From assembly GCF_000482545.1 (NCBI RefSeq), contig NZ_KI519455.1, forward strand, positions 1,735,247 to 1,799,246: DNA of 64,000 nt, written 5' to 3'. The position numbers and the translations under genes are program-made. Of the stretch, positions 16,689 through 24,837 are shown piece after piece. Numbering within the stretch: position 1 is the stretch's first letter; each line of letters begins with the position of its first letter. The notes beneath the pieces are model-generated. The model was not told the origin of the DNA and searched no databases. It saw nothing but the letters and a program-made list of their open reading frames with translations. The DNA is from Arthrobacter sp. 35W (lineage in GTDB: Bacteria > Actinomycetota > Actinomycetes > Actinomycetales > Micrococcaceae).

Positions 16689-17219
16689 ATGAGCACCCCT
16701 ACCTTCACCGAACTTCTGTCCACCCAGGTAGCCAACGAGTTTGCCGCCTCCCAGCAGTACATCGCCGTCGCCGTCTACTTTGACGGCCAGGACCTTCCCC
16801 AGCTGGCCCGGCACTTCTACCAGCAGTCGCTGGAAGAGCGGAACCACGCGATGATGATGGTCCAGTACATGCTGGACCGCTCACTGCCCGTCGCCATCCC
16901 CGGCATTGCCGAGGTGCGCAACGACTTCACCTCCGTCACCGAGCCCATTGCTCTGGCCCTGGCGCAGGAGAAGCAGGTCACGCAGAACATCGAGGACCTG
17001 TTCCGTGCCGCCCGCAACGAGGGCGACTTCCTGGGCGAGCAGTTCATGCTCTGGTTCCTCAAGGAGCAGGTCGAAGAGGTTGCCTCGATGAGCACGCTGC
17101 TGAACATTGCCGAGCGCGCCGACAACCTCTTCGACATTGAGAACTACATTGCCCGCGAGACCGTGGGCGACAGCGGATCGGACACCACCGCTCCGGGTGC
17201 CGCCGGCGGCGCCATCTAG
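16689..17219 (+). CDS. Ferritin (iron-storage protein)
   Basis: A 176-residue four-helix-bundle ferritin of the bacterial Ftn/BfrB type that stores iron as a ferric mineral in a 24-subunit shell. Ferroxidase ligands are visible: Glu in QVANEFAASQQYI, the E-x-x-H pair in SLEERNHAMMMVQYM, and Glu in EQFMLWFLKEQVEEVASM. The heme-binding Met arrangement of bacterioferritin is not evident. The C-terminal 15 residues (GSDTTAPGAAGGAI) are a flexible tail. The stop codon overlaps the stop of the convergent 3-kb hydrolase gene (shared CTAG), and no terminator separates the two. Leaderless start predicted. Confidence 0.93.
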   Translation: MSTPTFTELLSTQVANEFAASQQYIAVAVYFDGQDLPQLARHFYQQSLEERNHAMMMVQYMLDRSLPVAIPGIAEVRNDFTSVTEPIALALAQEKQVTQNIEDLFRAARNEGDFLGEQFMLWFLKEQVEEVASMSTLLNIAERADNLFDIENYIARETVGDSGSDTTAPGAAGGAI

Positions 17220-20200
17220 GCAGTGCGCACGGGGTCCTGGTCTTCCAGGGCCCCGTGGCAGAGCCGGTCCACCACTTCGGTCAGCATGGCCAGGCCGGCC
17301 ACGATGTCCTCATCGGTGGTGTACTCGTGCTCGTTGTGGGAGATGCCGTCCACGCTGGGCACGAAGAGCATCACGGTGGGGACGATGTCCTTCATATTGG
17401 TGGAGTCGTGCCCGGCAAGGGTCATGACCGTCTTGTTGGACAGCCCCAGATCCGCTGCGACCTTGGCCGCGAGCTCCACGCCCTCGGGCTGGTACGGGGT
17501 CACGGGCCAGGAGTGCGAGTGGTTCTGCTCCACGGCGACATTGGCCAGCGCCTCGATCTCCGTGATGCGCTCGTGCAGCAGGGCGTCGGCCTCGGCCAGC
17601 ACTGCCTCATCGGCACTGCGCAGATCCAGCAGCAGCGAGACGCGGGACGGCACCACCACGGGGGAGTTCGGGTAGACGTTGAGCTGGCCCACGGAGGTGT
17701 GCAGCACGCCGGGGAAGCGGTTGGCGAGCTCGCGGGCCGCCACCACCAGCATGGAGGCGCCCAGCAGGGCATCCTTGCGGTCCTCGATCACGGTGGAGCC
17801 GGTGTGGGCCTGCTCACCGTGGACGACGAACTCGTACTTGTTGGCGGCCCAGTTGGAGGAGACCAGGCCGATGGTGATGCCTTCACGCTCCATGCTGCGG
17901 CCCTGCTCGATGTGGATCTCCGCGCAGTAGGCGGCCGTCGGCCCGGCGAAGGTGCCGCGGCAGCCGATCGACTCCAGGGCCTCCCGCACTGACGTGCCGG
18001 CGGCGTCCGTCGTGGCCAGCGCCGTCTCCAGCTCCAGCTTGCCGGTGTAGACGGAGGAGCCCATCATGGAGGGCTTGAAGCGGGATCCCTCCTCATTGAA
18101 CCAATTGACGACGGCGATGTTGAACGTGGGTGCCGAGGCTCCCGGCTCGTTCCACCGGGCCGCCAGCCGGAACGCCGCGTGGGCGGCGGCGAGGACTCCG
18201 TAGGCGCCGTCGTAGCGCCCGGCCGTCGGCTGGGAATCCATGTGGGATCCGACGACGACGAACGGTGCGCCGGGCACGGTTTCGTAGAGGCCCCACTGGT
18301 TCCCTGCCGCATCGAACTTCACGGTGAAGCCGCGGTCCTGGAGCAGGGAGGTGAGCCAGCGGCGCTGCTCGCCGTCGGCAGCCGTGCCGGCCTGGCGGTC
18401 CACGCCGCCGTTTTCGGTGGCCCCGAAGGTGCTCATGGTGTGGAAGTCCGCCACGAAGGCGGTGTCCAGGGCGGTGAAGCTGGTGGTGGATGTCATGGCG
18501 GTCCCCTTTGGACGGTGGTTCAAGAACTCGTGCTGGGATTCAGTGGACAGGATGTTGTGGGTGAAGCGGCCGCCGACGGCGGTGGCCAGGACGCGCAGGC
18601 CCGCAATGTTCTCCGTGGTGAGCGGCGAGCCGGACAACACCGTGAAATCGGCAAGCTTGCCCGCCGCCAGTGAGCCCTTTTCCGCCGCCGTGCCGGTGGC
18701 AGCGGCGGCTCCGGTGGTGTACGCAGCCAGGGCCTCGTACGGGCTCAGGCACTCCTCCGGACTGCCGAAAACGGCGCCGGAGGAGGTCTTGCGGTCCACA
18801 AAGGCCTGCATGCCGCGCAATACGTTTCCGTCGGCCACGGGCCGGTCCGAGCTGCCGGCGAGGGTGACACCGGCGGCCAGGAATGAGGCGGCCCGGTAGG
18901 CCCACGGCAGCCTCTCGGCGCCGAGCGAGGCTGCCATGGCGTCCCCGCCGTCGTGGAAGAAGCTGGCCTGGGGCGTCACGGCAATGCCGGCAGCGGCGAG
19001 GCGGGCCAGCTGGTCCGGGCGGACCACCGAGGCATGCTCAATCCTGTTGGGCATCGTGCGCGGGCCGTACGTGGCGCCGCATTCACCCAGGATGTCCAGG
19101 GCCAGATCCACGGCCCTGTCGCCGATGGCGTGCGCCGCGATCGAGAATCCGGCGGCGTAGGCGGCCTCGATCCGCTCCCGAAGCAGTGCGGGATCGGCTT
19201 GGAAGTAGCCGGTGTTTCCGGCGTTGTTCTTGGCACCGTGGCTGCAGTAGTCGGCGCTCACGGCCGCCGTCTCACCCAGCAGCGAGCCGTCCAGGAACAC
19301 CTTGGCCGGCCCGATGAAGAGCATGTCGCCACCGAAACCGCTGGCGATGCCCAGGTCAAGGCCGGCCGGCGCAGCGGCGGATCCGCCGCCGTCGTCCTTG
19401 TGCCCGCCCAACGGGTGCAGAACATTGAGCACCGGCATCACCTGGGCCCGGGCATGCAGCCTGCCGGCGGCGGCGGCCCGCTGGTAGGCGGCCAGCTCCA
19501 CGGGGCTGTGCCCGATCCAGCCGCCGCCCACGCCGGCCTCGGTGAAGCTGGTGATGCCCTCGGCGGCGTAGTGCCGGGTGGCCCGCTCCAGTGCCGCCTC
19601 AATGTCAGCGGTGGAGTAGGGCAGGATCAGCTGCTGGACCAGCGACTGGGCCGTTTCCTGGACCAGCCCCGTCGGCCGGCCGGCGCCGTCGCGGACAATC
19701 ACACCGCCGTCGGGATCCGGGAACGACGGCGACTCCGCCCCCGCCAGCCGGAGCGCGGCGGTGTTGACCACGGCCATGTGGCCGGAGTTGTGCCGCATGA
19801 ACAGCGGCCGGTCCCCGGTGATGCGGTCCAGGGCGGCGATGTCCGGAAACGCGCCGTCATGCTGCTGCTGGCTGAAGCCGGTGGCCAGCAGCCAGCCGTT
19901 CGCGGCGGCGGATTTCCCGCCGTCGGCCGCCGCAGCGTCAGAAACCGCAGCCTCAAGCAGCTCGTACAGCTGAGCCAGCCCGCGGGCCCCCGAGACGTCC
20001 AGCTCCGCCAGGCCCAGCCCAAACCACGTGGTGTGGCAGTGGGCATCGATGAAGCCCGGGGTCACGATGGCACCGTCCAAATCCAGGACCTCGGCGGCGT
20101 CCAGCCCGTCGACGTCGTCGTCCAGGCCAACAATCCGCCCCGCCCAGATGCCCAGCGAGCGGGCACTGGGGCGGTGGGCGTCCATCGTGATGATGTCCGC

Positions 20201-20227
20201 GTTGCGCAGCAGGAGGTCCAGTTTCAT
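17216..20227 (-). CDS. Fused YtcJ-like amidohydrolase and M20 N-carbamoyl-amino-acid hydrolase
   Basis: One uninterrupted 1003-codon frame encodes two enzymes. Residues 1 to about 560 are an amidohydrolase-3 (YtcJ) protein: GFIDAHCHTTWFG metal site, AAHAIGDRAVDLA, PNRIEHASVVRPDQL and SSDRPVADGN. Residues 578-1003 are a complete M20 di-zinc hydrolase of the allantoate/N-carbamoyl-L-amino acid type: VVGSHMDSQPTAGRYDGAYG, NWFNEEGSRF, AEIHIEQG, VVHGEQAHTGST, HDSTNM. At the junction Met578 (ATG 18496) still has a strong ribosome site, AAAGGGGA, just upstream. Free-standing YtcJ proteins stop a few to some tens of residues after VGGR, so the fusion probably arose by loss of a stop. Stops in the other two frames (near 18520 and 18540) mean one indel would restore two genes. 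Third gene after TPP enzyme and ALDH. Confidence 0.85.
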   Translation of the reverse strand: MKLDLLLRNADIITMDAHRPSARSLGIWAGRIVGLDDDVDGLDAAEVLDLDGAIVTPGFIDAHCHTTWFGLGLAELDVSGARGLAQLYELLEAAVSDAAAADGGKSAAANGWLLATGFSQQQHDGAFPDIAALDRITGDRPLFMRHNSGHMAVVNTAALRLAGAESPSFPDPDGGVIVRDGAGRPTGLVQETAQSLVQQLILPYSTADIEAALERATRHYAAEGITSFTEAGVGGGWIGHSPVELAAYQRAAAAGRLHARAQVMPVLNVLHPLGGHKDDGGGSAAAPAGLDLGIASGFGGDMLFIGPAKVFLDGSLLGETAAVSADYCSHGAKNNAGNTGYFQADPALLRERIEAAYAAGFSIAAHAIGDRAVDLALDILGECGATYGPRTMPNRIEHASVVRPDQLARLAAAGIAVTPQASFFHDGGDAMAASLGAERLPWAYRAASFLAAGVTLAGSSDRPVADGNVLRGMQAFVDRKTSSGAVFGSPEECLSPYEALAAYTTGAAAATGTAAEKGSLAAGKLADFTVLSGSPLTTENIAGLRVLATAVGGRFTHNILSTESQHEFLNHRPKGTAMTSTTSFTALDTAFVADFHTMSTFGATENGGVDRQAGTAADGEQRRWLTSLLQDRGFTVKFDAAGNQWGLYETVPGAPFVVVGSHMDSQPTAGRYDGAYGVLAAAHAAFRLAARWNEPGASAPTFNIAVVNWFNEEGSRFKPSMMGSSVYTGKLELETALATTDAAGTSVREALESIGCRGTFAGPTAAYCAEIHIEQGRSMEREGITIGLVSSNWAANKYEFVVHGEQAHTGSTVIEDRKDALLGASMLVVAARELANRFPGVLHTSVGQLNVYPNSPVVVPSRVSLLLDLRSADEAVLAEADALLHERITEIEALANVAVEQNHSHSWPVTPYQPEGVELAAKVAADLGLSNKTVMTLAGHDSTNMKDIVPTVMLFVPSVDGISHNEHEYTTDEDIVAGLAMLTEVVDRLCHGALEDQDPVRTA

Positions 20228-20234
20228 GGCACGC

Positions 20235-21641
20235 CTAGCGGTGGGAGGTGGTGACGGATTTGAGGCGGGTGTAGTCCTCCAGGCCGTAGACGGAGAGGTC
20301 CTTGCCGGTGCCGGAGTGCTTGAAGCCGCCGTGCGGTGCCTCGGCCGGGATCACCTGGTGGCAGTTGATCCACACGGCGCCGAAGTCCAGCTCGTTGGAA
20401 ACCCGGGTGACCACGCCGTGGTTGTTGGACCAGACGGAGGAGGCCAGCGCGTATTTGGTGCCGTTGGCCAGTTCGATGGCCTCCTCCTCGGTGGTGAACG
20501 GCTGCACCGTGACGACGGGGCCGAAGATCTCATCGCACACCACCTCGTCGCTCTGGAAGACGCCGTCGATCACCGTCGGCTGGAAGTAGTAGCCGGTGCC
20601 GGTGCGCTTGCCGCCGGAAACCACCGTGGCGTTCTCCGGCAGCCGGTCCAGGAAGCCTTCAACGCGCTCCAGCTGGGCCGCGCTGTTCAGCGGGCCAAGG
20701 TCCGCGTTCTCGCCGCCCACGGTGAGGGCGTCGGCAGCGGCGCCGAGGGCCGCGGAGAACTCCGCGTGGATGGACTGTTCAACCAAAACACGGGTGACGG
20801 CTGTGCAGTCCTGGCCGGCATTGAAGAAGGCGCCCAGGGCGATCTCCTTCGCAGTCTGGGCGATGTCGACGTCGGCAAAGACGACAGCGGGTGCCTTGCC
20901 GCCGAGCTCCAGGTGGACATCCTTGAGCGTGGCGGCCGCGGCCGACATGACCTGGGCGCCGGCGCGGGTGGAGCCGGTGATGGAGACCATCTCCGGGATC
21001 TCATGGTCCACCATGGCGGCGCCGGCCTCGCGGCCGCCGCAGATGATGTTCACCACACCGGCGGGGAACACCTGCTGGGCCAGTTCGCCCAGCAGCACGG
21101 TGGACCAGGGGGTGGTGTCCGCGGGCTTGAGGACCAGGGTGTTGCCGGCGGCCAGGGCCGGGCCGATCTTCCAGATGGCCATCATGAACGGGTAGTTCCA
21201 CGGGGTGATCTGGGCGACCACGCCCAGCGGCTCGCGCCGCAGCGTGGACGTGAAGCCCTGGACATACTCCGTGGAGGCGGTGCCGGAGACCACGCGGGCG
21301 GCGCCGGCGAAGAAGCGCAGCTGGTCCGCCCCGCGCAGGACCTCCAGCTCGCGGGTCGCGGCCCGGGGCTTGCCGGTGCATGCCACCTCGGCCTCCACGA
21401 GCGCGTCGACATTGGCCTCGATGAGGTCCGCCAGGGCCAGCAGCAGCGCCTGGCGTTCGCCCGGCGTCGTGCGCTTGTAGCTCATAAAGGCCTGCTGGGC
21501 GGCACGGAAGGCGGCGTCGACGGCGTCCGCGCCGCTGTCCGGGGCGGTGCCGATCTGCTGGCCCGTGGCGGGGTCGAAGAACGGCAGGGTGGCGGGGGCC
21601 TCGACGGGGAGGCCGTTGATGATGTTCTTGAGCGTGGTCAT
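20235..21641 (-). CDS. Aldehyde dehydrogenase (aminobutyraldehyde DH-like)
   Basis: A 468-residue NAD(P)+-dependent aldehyde dehydrogenase that oxidises an aldehyde to its acid in the cytoplasm. Motifs run in order: TPWNYPFMMAIWKIGPALAAGN, ITGSTRAGAQVM (cofactor site), LELGGKAP (general base Glu) and FNAGQDCTA with nucleophile Cys279. The pattern PWNYPFMMA with ATRELEVLRGADQLRFFAGAAR is closest to gamma-aminobutyraldehyde/betaine aldehyde enzymes. GGAG lies 8 nt before ATG 21641. It sits 12 bp after the TPP enzyme and 7 bp before the fused hydrolase, a tight operon. This is consistent with oxidising the aldehyde released by the upstream decarboxylase; the real substrate is inferred only. Confidence 0.93.
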   Translation of the reverse strand: MTTLKNIINGLPVEAPATLPFFDPATGQQIGTAPDSGADAVDAAFRAAQQAFMSYKRTTPGERQALLLALADLIEANVDALVEAEVACTGKPRAATRELEVLRGADQLRFFAGAARVVSGTASTEYVQGFTSTLRREPLGVVAQITPWNYPFMMAIWKIGPALAAGNTLVLKPADTTPWSTVLLGELAQQVFPAGVVNIICGGREAGAAMVDHEIPEMVSITGSTRAGAQVMSAAAATLKDVHLELGGKAPAVVFADVDIAQTAKEIALGAFFNAGQDCTAVTRVLVEQSIHAEFSAALGAAADALTVGGENADLGPLNSAAQLERVEGFLDRLPENATVVSGGKRTGTGYYFQPTVIDGVFQSDEVVCDEIFGPVVTVQPFTTEEEAIELANGTKYALASSVWSNNHGVVTRVSNELDFGAVWINCHQVIPAEAPHGGFKHSGTGKDLSVYGLEDYTRLKSVTTSHR

Positions 21642-21653
21642 GGCGGGCTCCGG

Positions 21654-23270
21654 TCAGTTGCTCTGGGGGGAACGGGTGGTGGGGTCCTGCGGCAGGTGCA
21701 GCACGGCCGGCAGCCCGGAGGCGGCGGCGCGGCGGAAGGCGGCGGGGAAGTCCTCGGCCCGCTCGACGCGTTCGCCGTGGCCGCCGTAGGAGCGGGCCAG
21801 GGCGGCGAAGTCCGGGTTGGTCATGTGCGTGCCGGAGGGCCGGCCCGGGTAGTGGTTTTCCTGGTGTTCGCGGATGGTGGCGAAGATGCCGTTGTCCACC
21901 ACCAGCACGATGAACGCCGCGCCGTGGCCCATGGCCGTGGCAATTTCCTGGCCGTTCATCATGAAGCAGCCGTCCCCGGCCACGGAGATGACCTGCCGGC
22001 CCGGGTACGCCAGGGAGGCGGCGACGGCGGCCGGAATGCCCATGCCCATGGCGCCGTTGCGCGGTGCCGCCAGCGAATTCGCCGAGTTGTGGGCCAGGTA
22101 GCGGGCCGGCCAGAGGGCGTGGTTGCCGGCGCCGAAGGTCAGGACGGCGTCGTCGGCCATTTCCTGCTTGAGCAGTTCCATCACGACGCCGAGGTCCACG
22201 CCCGTTCCGCCATCGGGCTGTGCTGCGGAGAACTTCAGGTGCTCGGCGCGGGCCCCGGCCAGCCAGCCGGGGGCCGGTGCGACGGCGGAGTCAGTGCCGG
22301 CCAGCATCAGGGAGAATGCCGTGGCATCGGCGGTGATGTGCTGGTCCTCCCGGCCGAAGTGGCCCAGCAGGTTGGCATCGGCGTTGACCACCACGGTGTT
22401 GGCGTCCAGGCCGCGGGTGTAGCCGTCGGAGAGGACATCGCCGCGGACGCAGCCAATGAAGAGGAGCAGGTCAGCCGCGTCCAGGCGCTCGGCATTGGCA
22501 TCGCTGCGGCCGTAGCCCAGGTATCCGGAGTAGGCCTCCGAGGAGTGCGGAACGGCGTCGTAGGCGCGGAAATCGGCCAGCACGGGGATGCCGTGGCGGG
22601 AGGCCCAGCCGGCCAGCGCGTCTCCGGATTCCTGGGTCCAGCCCTCGCCGCCCACCACGACCAGCGGGCGGGCGGCCGCGGCGAGGCGGGATTCCAGCTC
22701 GGCCATGGCCGCCGCTGCGGGCTCCGGACGCGAGATGCGGCGCGGCTCCACGGTGCCGGCGTCGATCGCGTGGACCAGTACGTCCTCCGGCAGGCCGATG
22801 ACGACGGGGCCGGGGCGGCCGCTGAGGGCGGTGAAGATCGCGTCGTCCACCACGCGGGCGGCGGAGGCGGCGTCGTCCAGGGTGACCACCTTCTTGGCGG
22901 TGCTGCCAAACCAGGCGTTGATGTCGAATTCCTGGAAGGATTCCCGGCCGCGGTCCGCCACCGGGATCAGGCCCACGAACAGGATCATGGGGGTGGCGTC
23001 CTGGTGTGCGGTGTGGATGGCGATGAAGGCGTTGGCCGCGCCGGGTCCGCGGGTCACCATCGCGACGCCGGGCAGGCCGGTCAGGCGGCCCTCGGTGAGC
23101 GCCATGAACCCGGCACCGCCCTCGTGGCGGGTCACGACGGTTTCGATGGAGGAGCCGTGGAGGCCGTCCAGTACGTCAAGGAAGCTTTCACCGGGGACGC
23201 CGTAGACGCGCTTGATGCCGGCACGTTCGAGCTGGGCAACGATCAGATGGCCTGCGGTTGTGGTGCTCAA
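21654..23270 (-). CDS. Thiamine-diphosphate-dependent 2-oxoacid enzyme
   Basis: A 538-residue ThDP enzyme with the acetolactate-synthase/decarboxylase fold. The N-terminal domain has the ThDP-activating Glu50 in VVTRHEGGAGFMA. The central domain lies at about residues 190-330. The C-terminal domain has the Mg-ThDP motif GDGCFMMNGQE followed by DNGIFATI. The start is set at TTG 23270: GAAGGA lies 8 nt upstream and the family sequence TTTAGHLIVAQLERAGIKRVYGVPGE begins at once, whereas an upstream ATG adds 33 Pro/Ser-rich residues. First gene of the minus-strand operon. Pairing with an aldehyde dehydrogenase suggests a 2-oxoacid decarboxylase, similar in logic to AruI-KauB of arginine catabolism; acetolactate synthesis is less likely here because no small subunit is nearby. 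Confidence 0.88.
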   Translation of the reverse strand: MSTTTAGHLIVAQLERAGIKRVYGVPGESFLDVLDGLHGSSIETVVTRHEGGAGFMALTEGRLTGLPGVAMVTRGPGAANAFIAIHTAHQDATPMILFVGLIPVADRGRESFQEFDINAWFGSTAKKVVTLDDAASAARVVDDAIFTALSGRPGPVVIGLPEDVLVHAIDAGTVEPRRISRPEPAAAAMAELESRLAAAARPLVVVGGEGWTQESGDALAGWASRHGIPVLADFRAYDAVPHSSEAYSGYLGYGRSDANAERLDAADLLLFIGCVRGDVLSDGYTRGLDANTVVVNADANLLGHFGREDQHITADATAFSLMLAGTDSAVAPAPGWLAGARAEHLKFSAAQPDGGTGVDLGVVMELLKQEMADDAVLTFGAGNHALWPARYLAHNSANSLAAPRNGAMGMGIPAAVAASLAYPGRQVISVAGDGCFMMNGQEIATAMGHGAAFIVLVVDNGIFATIREHQENHYPGRPSGTHMTNPDFAALARSYGGHGERVERAEDFPAAFRRAAASGLPAVLHLPQDPTTRSPQSN

Positions 23271-23469
23271 TGCTTCATTCCTTCTTCTGTGGTGCTCAGA
23301 CCGGACGCACGGCGCCGGACAAGAGTGGGGGCTCGGGGTGGACGGTGTGGACAAAGCCGGCTGCGGCAACCCTGCCGCGGCATGTGATGGGACTCACCTT
23401 CGGGCCTGAATCCATTGTTCCAGTAGTTTCATCCAAAATATCTAGCGGTGCACCACGGAAACGGGGCCT

Positions 23470-23481
23470 TAGAATGTGAAA
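23470..23481 (+). promoter_or_regulatory. Leaderless promoter of the PucR-type regulator gene
   Basis: TAGAAT, 6 nt (GTGAAA), then ATG at 23482. It lies in the 211-bp divergent region facing the TPP-enzyme gene. Confidence 0.65.
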
Positions 23482-24684
23482 ATGCACAATCTTGAAATCC
23501 CCGTTGGCAGCGCCCGCTGGGCCGAATTGGTGGAGCAGTTGCACGGACGCCTGGATGGGCTGGTTGATCTGTTCCTGGAGCGCGTCCGCGAGATCCCCGA
23601 ATACGCCGAAAACCGGGTGTCCACGGCCCAGATGCGCGACGCCGCGCGTGAGACGTTCAGACGGCTCGTGGACGGGCTGCGGGACAAGCAATTGCAGCAC
23701 TTCTCCGTCAACGGCGGCCACGACTCGCTGGTCCGGTTCTCCTCGGAGCTCGGCGCCAGGCGGGCCAGGGACGGGATTTCACCGGAGGCGCTGACCTCCG
23801 CCGTCCGGCTCGATTTCAGCATCCTCTGGGGGGATCTGCTGCAAATCTCCGAGCCGGAGGACGCGGCCCTGCTGACCTCCCGGGTGGACCAGGTCTGGCA
23901 GGTGGTGGACGAGTTCGCCACCAGGACGCACTCCAGCTACTCCAATGAGCGCGTGAGAATGGCGCAGGAGGAATCAAACATCCGCCGGGAGTTCATCGCC
24001 CGGCTGTTCAGCAAGACGGACCTCTCTGCCGAAACCATCAGCCAAGCCGGCGCGGCGCTGGCCACCGACCCGGAGGCAGCGTTTTCCATCGTCGCGGCGA
24101 GCGGGGAGGCCGCAGCCAGGCTTCGAGGCGCCGCGGCCCAGGGCGGCTGGCCGGCGCCATCACACCGGTTGTTTGTCCATGAATTCGGCGGCAGCACCTA
24201 TGTGTTCTGGTCGCTGGCCAAGACCTCCGGCACCCTCCGCCCCGGCGCCCTGGAGCCGTACCTGCCGCCGGCCATCGCGGGCATTCCCTGCGGCTACGTG
24301 GAGGCGTTCTCCGGCCTGCGCGCGCTGCCGTCCGCCGCCCGGACGGCCGAACGCCTGGCCCTGCTGCTCCACTCCGGGGACAGCGGACCGCTGACGGCCG
24401 AGGCGGCCTGGGCGCGGCTGGCCAAACAGCAGCTCCAGGATGCCGGCCTCGACCTGTGGGGGGATCTCGACGACGATCTGGCCGAGTGCCGGGGTGGGGA
24501 GCGGGAGCGGCTGGAGGAGACGGTGCGCCACTTCCTGTCCACGGGCAACATCACCACCACGGCGCAGGAGCTGTTCTGCCACCGGAACACCATCCTCAAC
24601 CGGCTCAACCGCTTCCAGGAACTGACGGGGATCGACCTGACCGTCCCGGCGCAGGCGGCGCGACTGGTTGTGGCGTGGGCCTAG
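23482..24684 (+). CDS. PucR/CdaR-family transcriptional regulator
   Basis: A 400-residue regulator. The N-terminal region (about 1-150) is helical, with WAELVEQLHGRLDGLVDLFLERV and HFSVNGGHDSLVRFSSELG, resembling RsbRD-type sensor domains found in this group. The C-terminal 60 residues contain the PucR helix-turn-helix: LEETVRHFLSTGNITTTAQE, then LFCHRNTILNRLNRFQELTG. The family often activates purine, ureide or amino-acid catabolic genes in response to a metabolite. It lies between the minus-strand enzyme operon and the plus-strand transporter operon, well placed to control both. ATG 23482 fits a 6-nt leaderless start better than GTG 23476. Confidence 0.88.
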   Translation: MHNLEIPVGSARWAELVEQLHGRLDGLVDLFLERVREIPEYAENRVSTAQMRDAARETFRRLVDGLRDKQLQHFSVNGGHDSLVRFSSELGARRARDGISPEALTSAVRLDFSILWGDLLQISEPEDAALLTSRVDQVWQVVDEFATRTHSSYSNERVRMAQEESNIRREFIARLFSKTDLSAETISQAGAALATDPEAAFSIVAASGEAAARLRGAAAQGGWPAPSHRLFVHEFGGSTYVFWSLAKTSGTLRPGALEPYLPPAIAGIPCGYVEAFSGLRALPSAARTAERLALLLHSGDSGPLTAEAAWARLAKQQLQDAGLDLWGDLDDDLAECRGGERERLEETVRHFLSTGNITTTAQELFCHRNTILNRLNRFQELTGIDLTVPAQAARLVVAWA

Positions 24685-24711
24685 GCCGGATCAGCCCGGG
24701 AAAACTGGAGC

Positions 24712-24725
24712 TGTGTGAACACACA
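24712..24725. promoter_or_regulatory. Palindrome TGTGTGAACACACA upstream of the transporter gene
   Basis: A perfect 14-bp palindrome lies 112 bp before the MHS transporter start and just after the PucR gene. It is too short and lacks a T run, so an operator is likelier than a terminator. No second copy was seen in the divergent promoter at 23271-23481. Confidence 0.35.
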
Positions 24726-24837
24726 TTCTCGCCAGGTCTTTGGTGGGATTTCAGCCATTGAAGTGTGGTGGGCGACACAGCCATAGTTGAATTCATCCTC
24801 TTCGGGCACTCGTCCCTACACTCATCTGGAGATTCTG

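Noticed and set aside
20028-23387. Plus-strand frame of 1119 codons opposite the TPP enzyme and aldehyde dehydrogenase
   Set aside because: Shadow frame; no start signals and a repetitive Gly/Ala/Val/Arg product, while the opposite strand encodes two complete enzymes.
24712-24725. TGTGTGAACACACA as the terminator of the PucR gene
   Set aside because: Only a 6-bp stem, no T run; kept as a possible operator.
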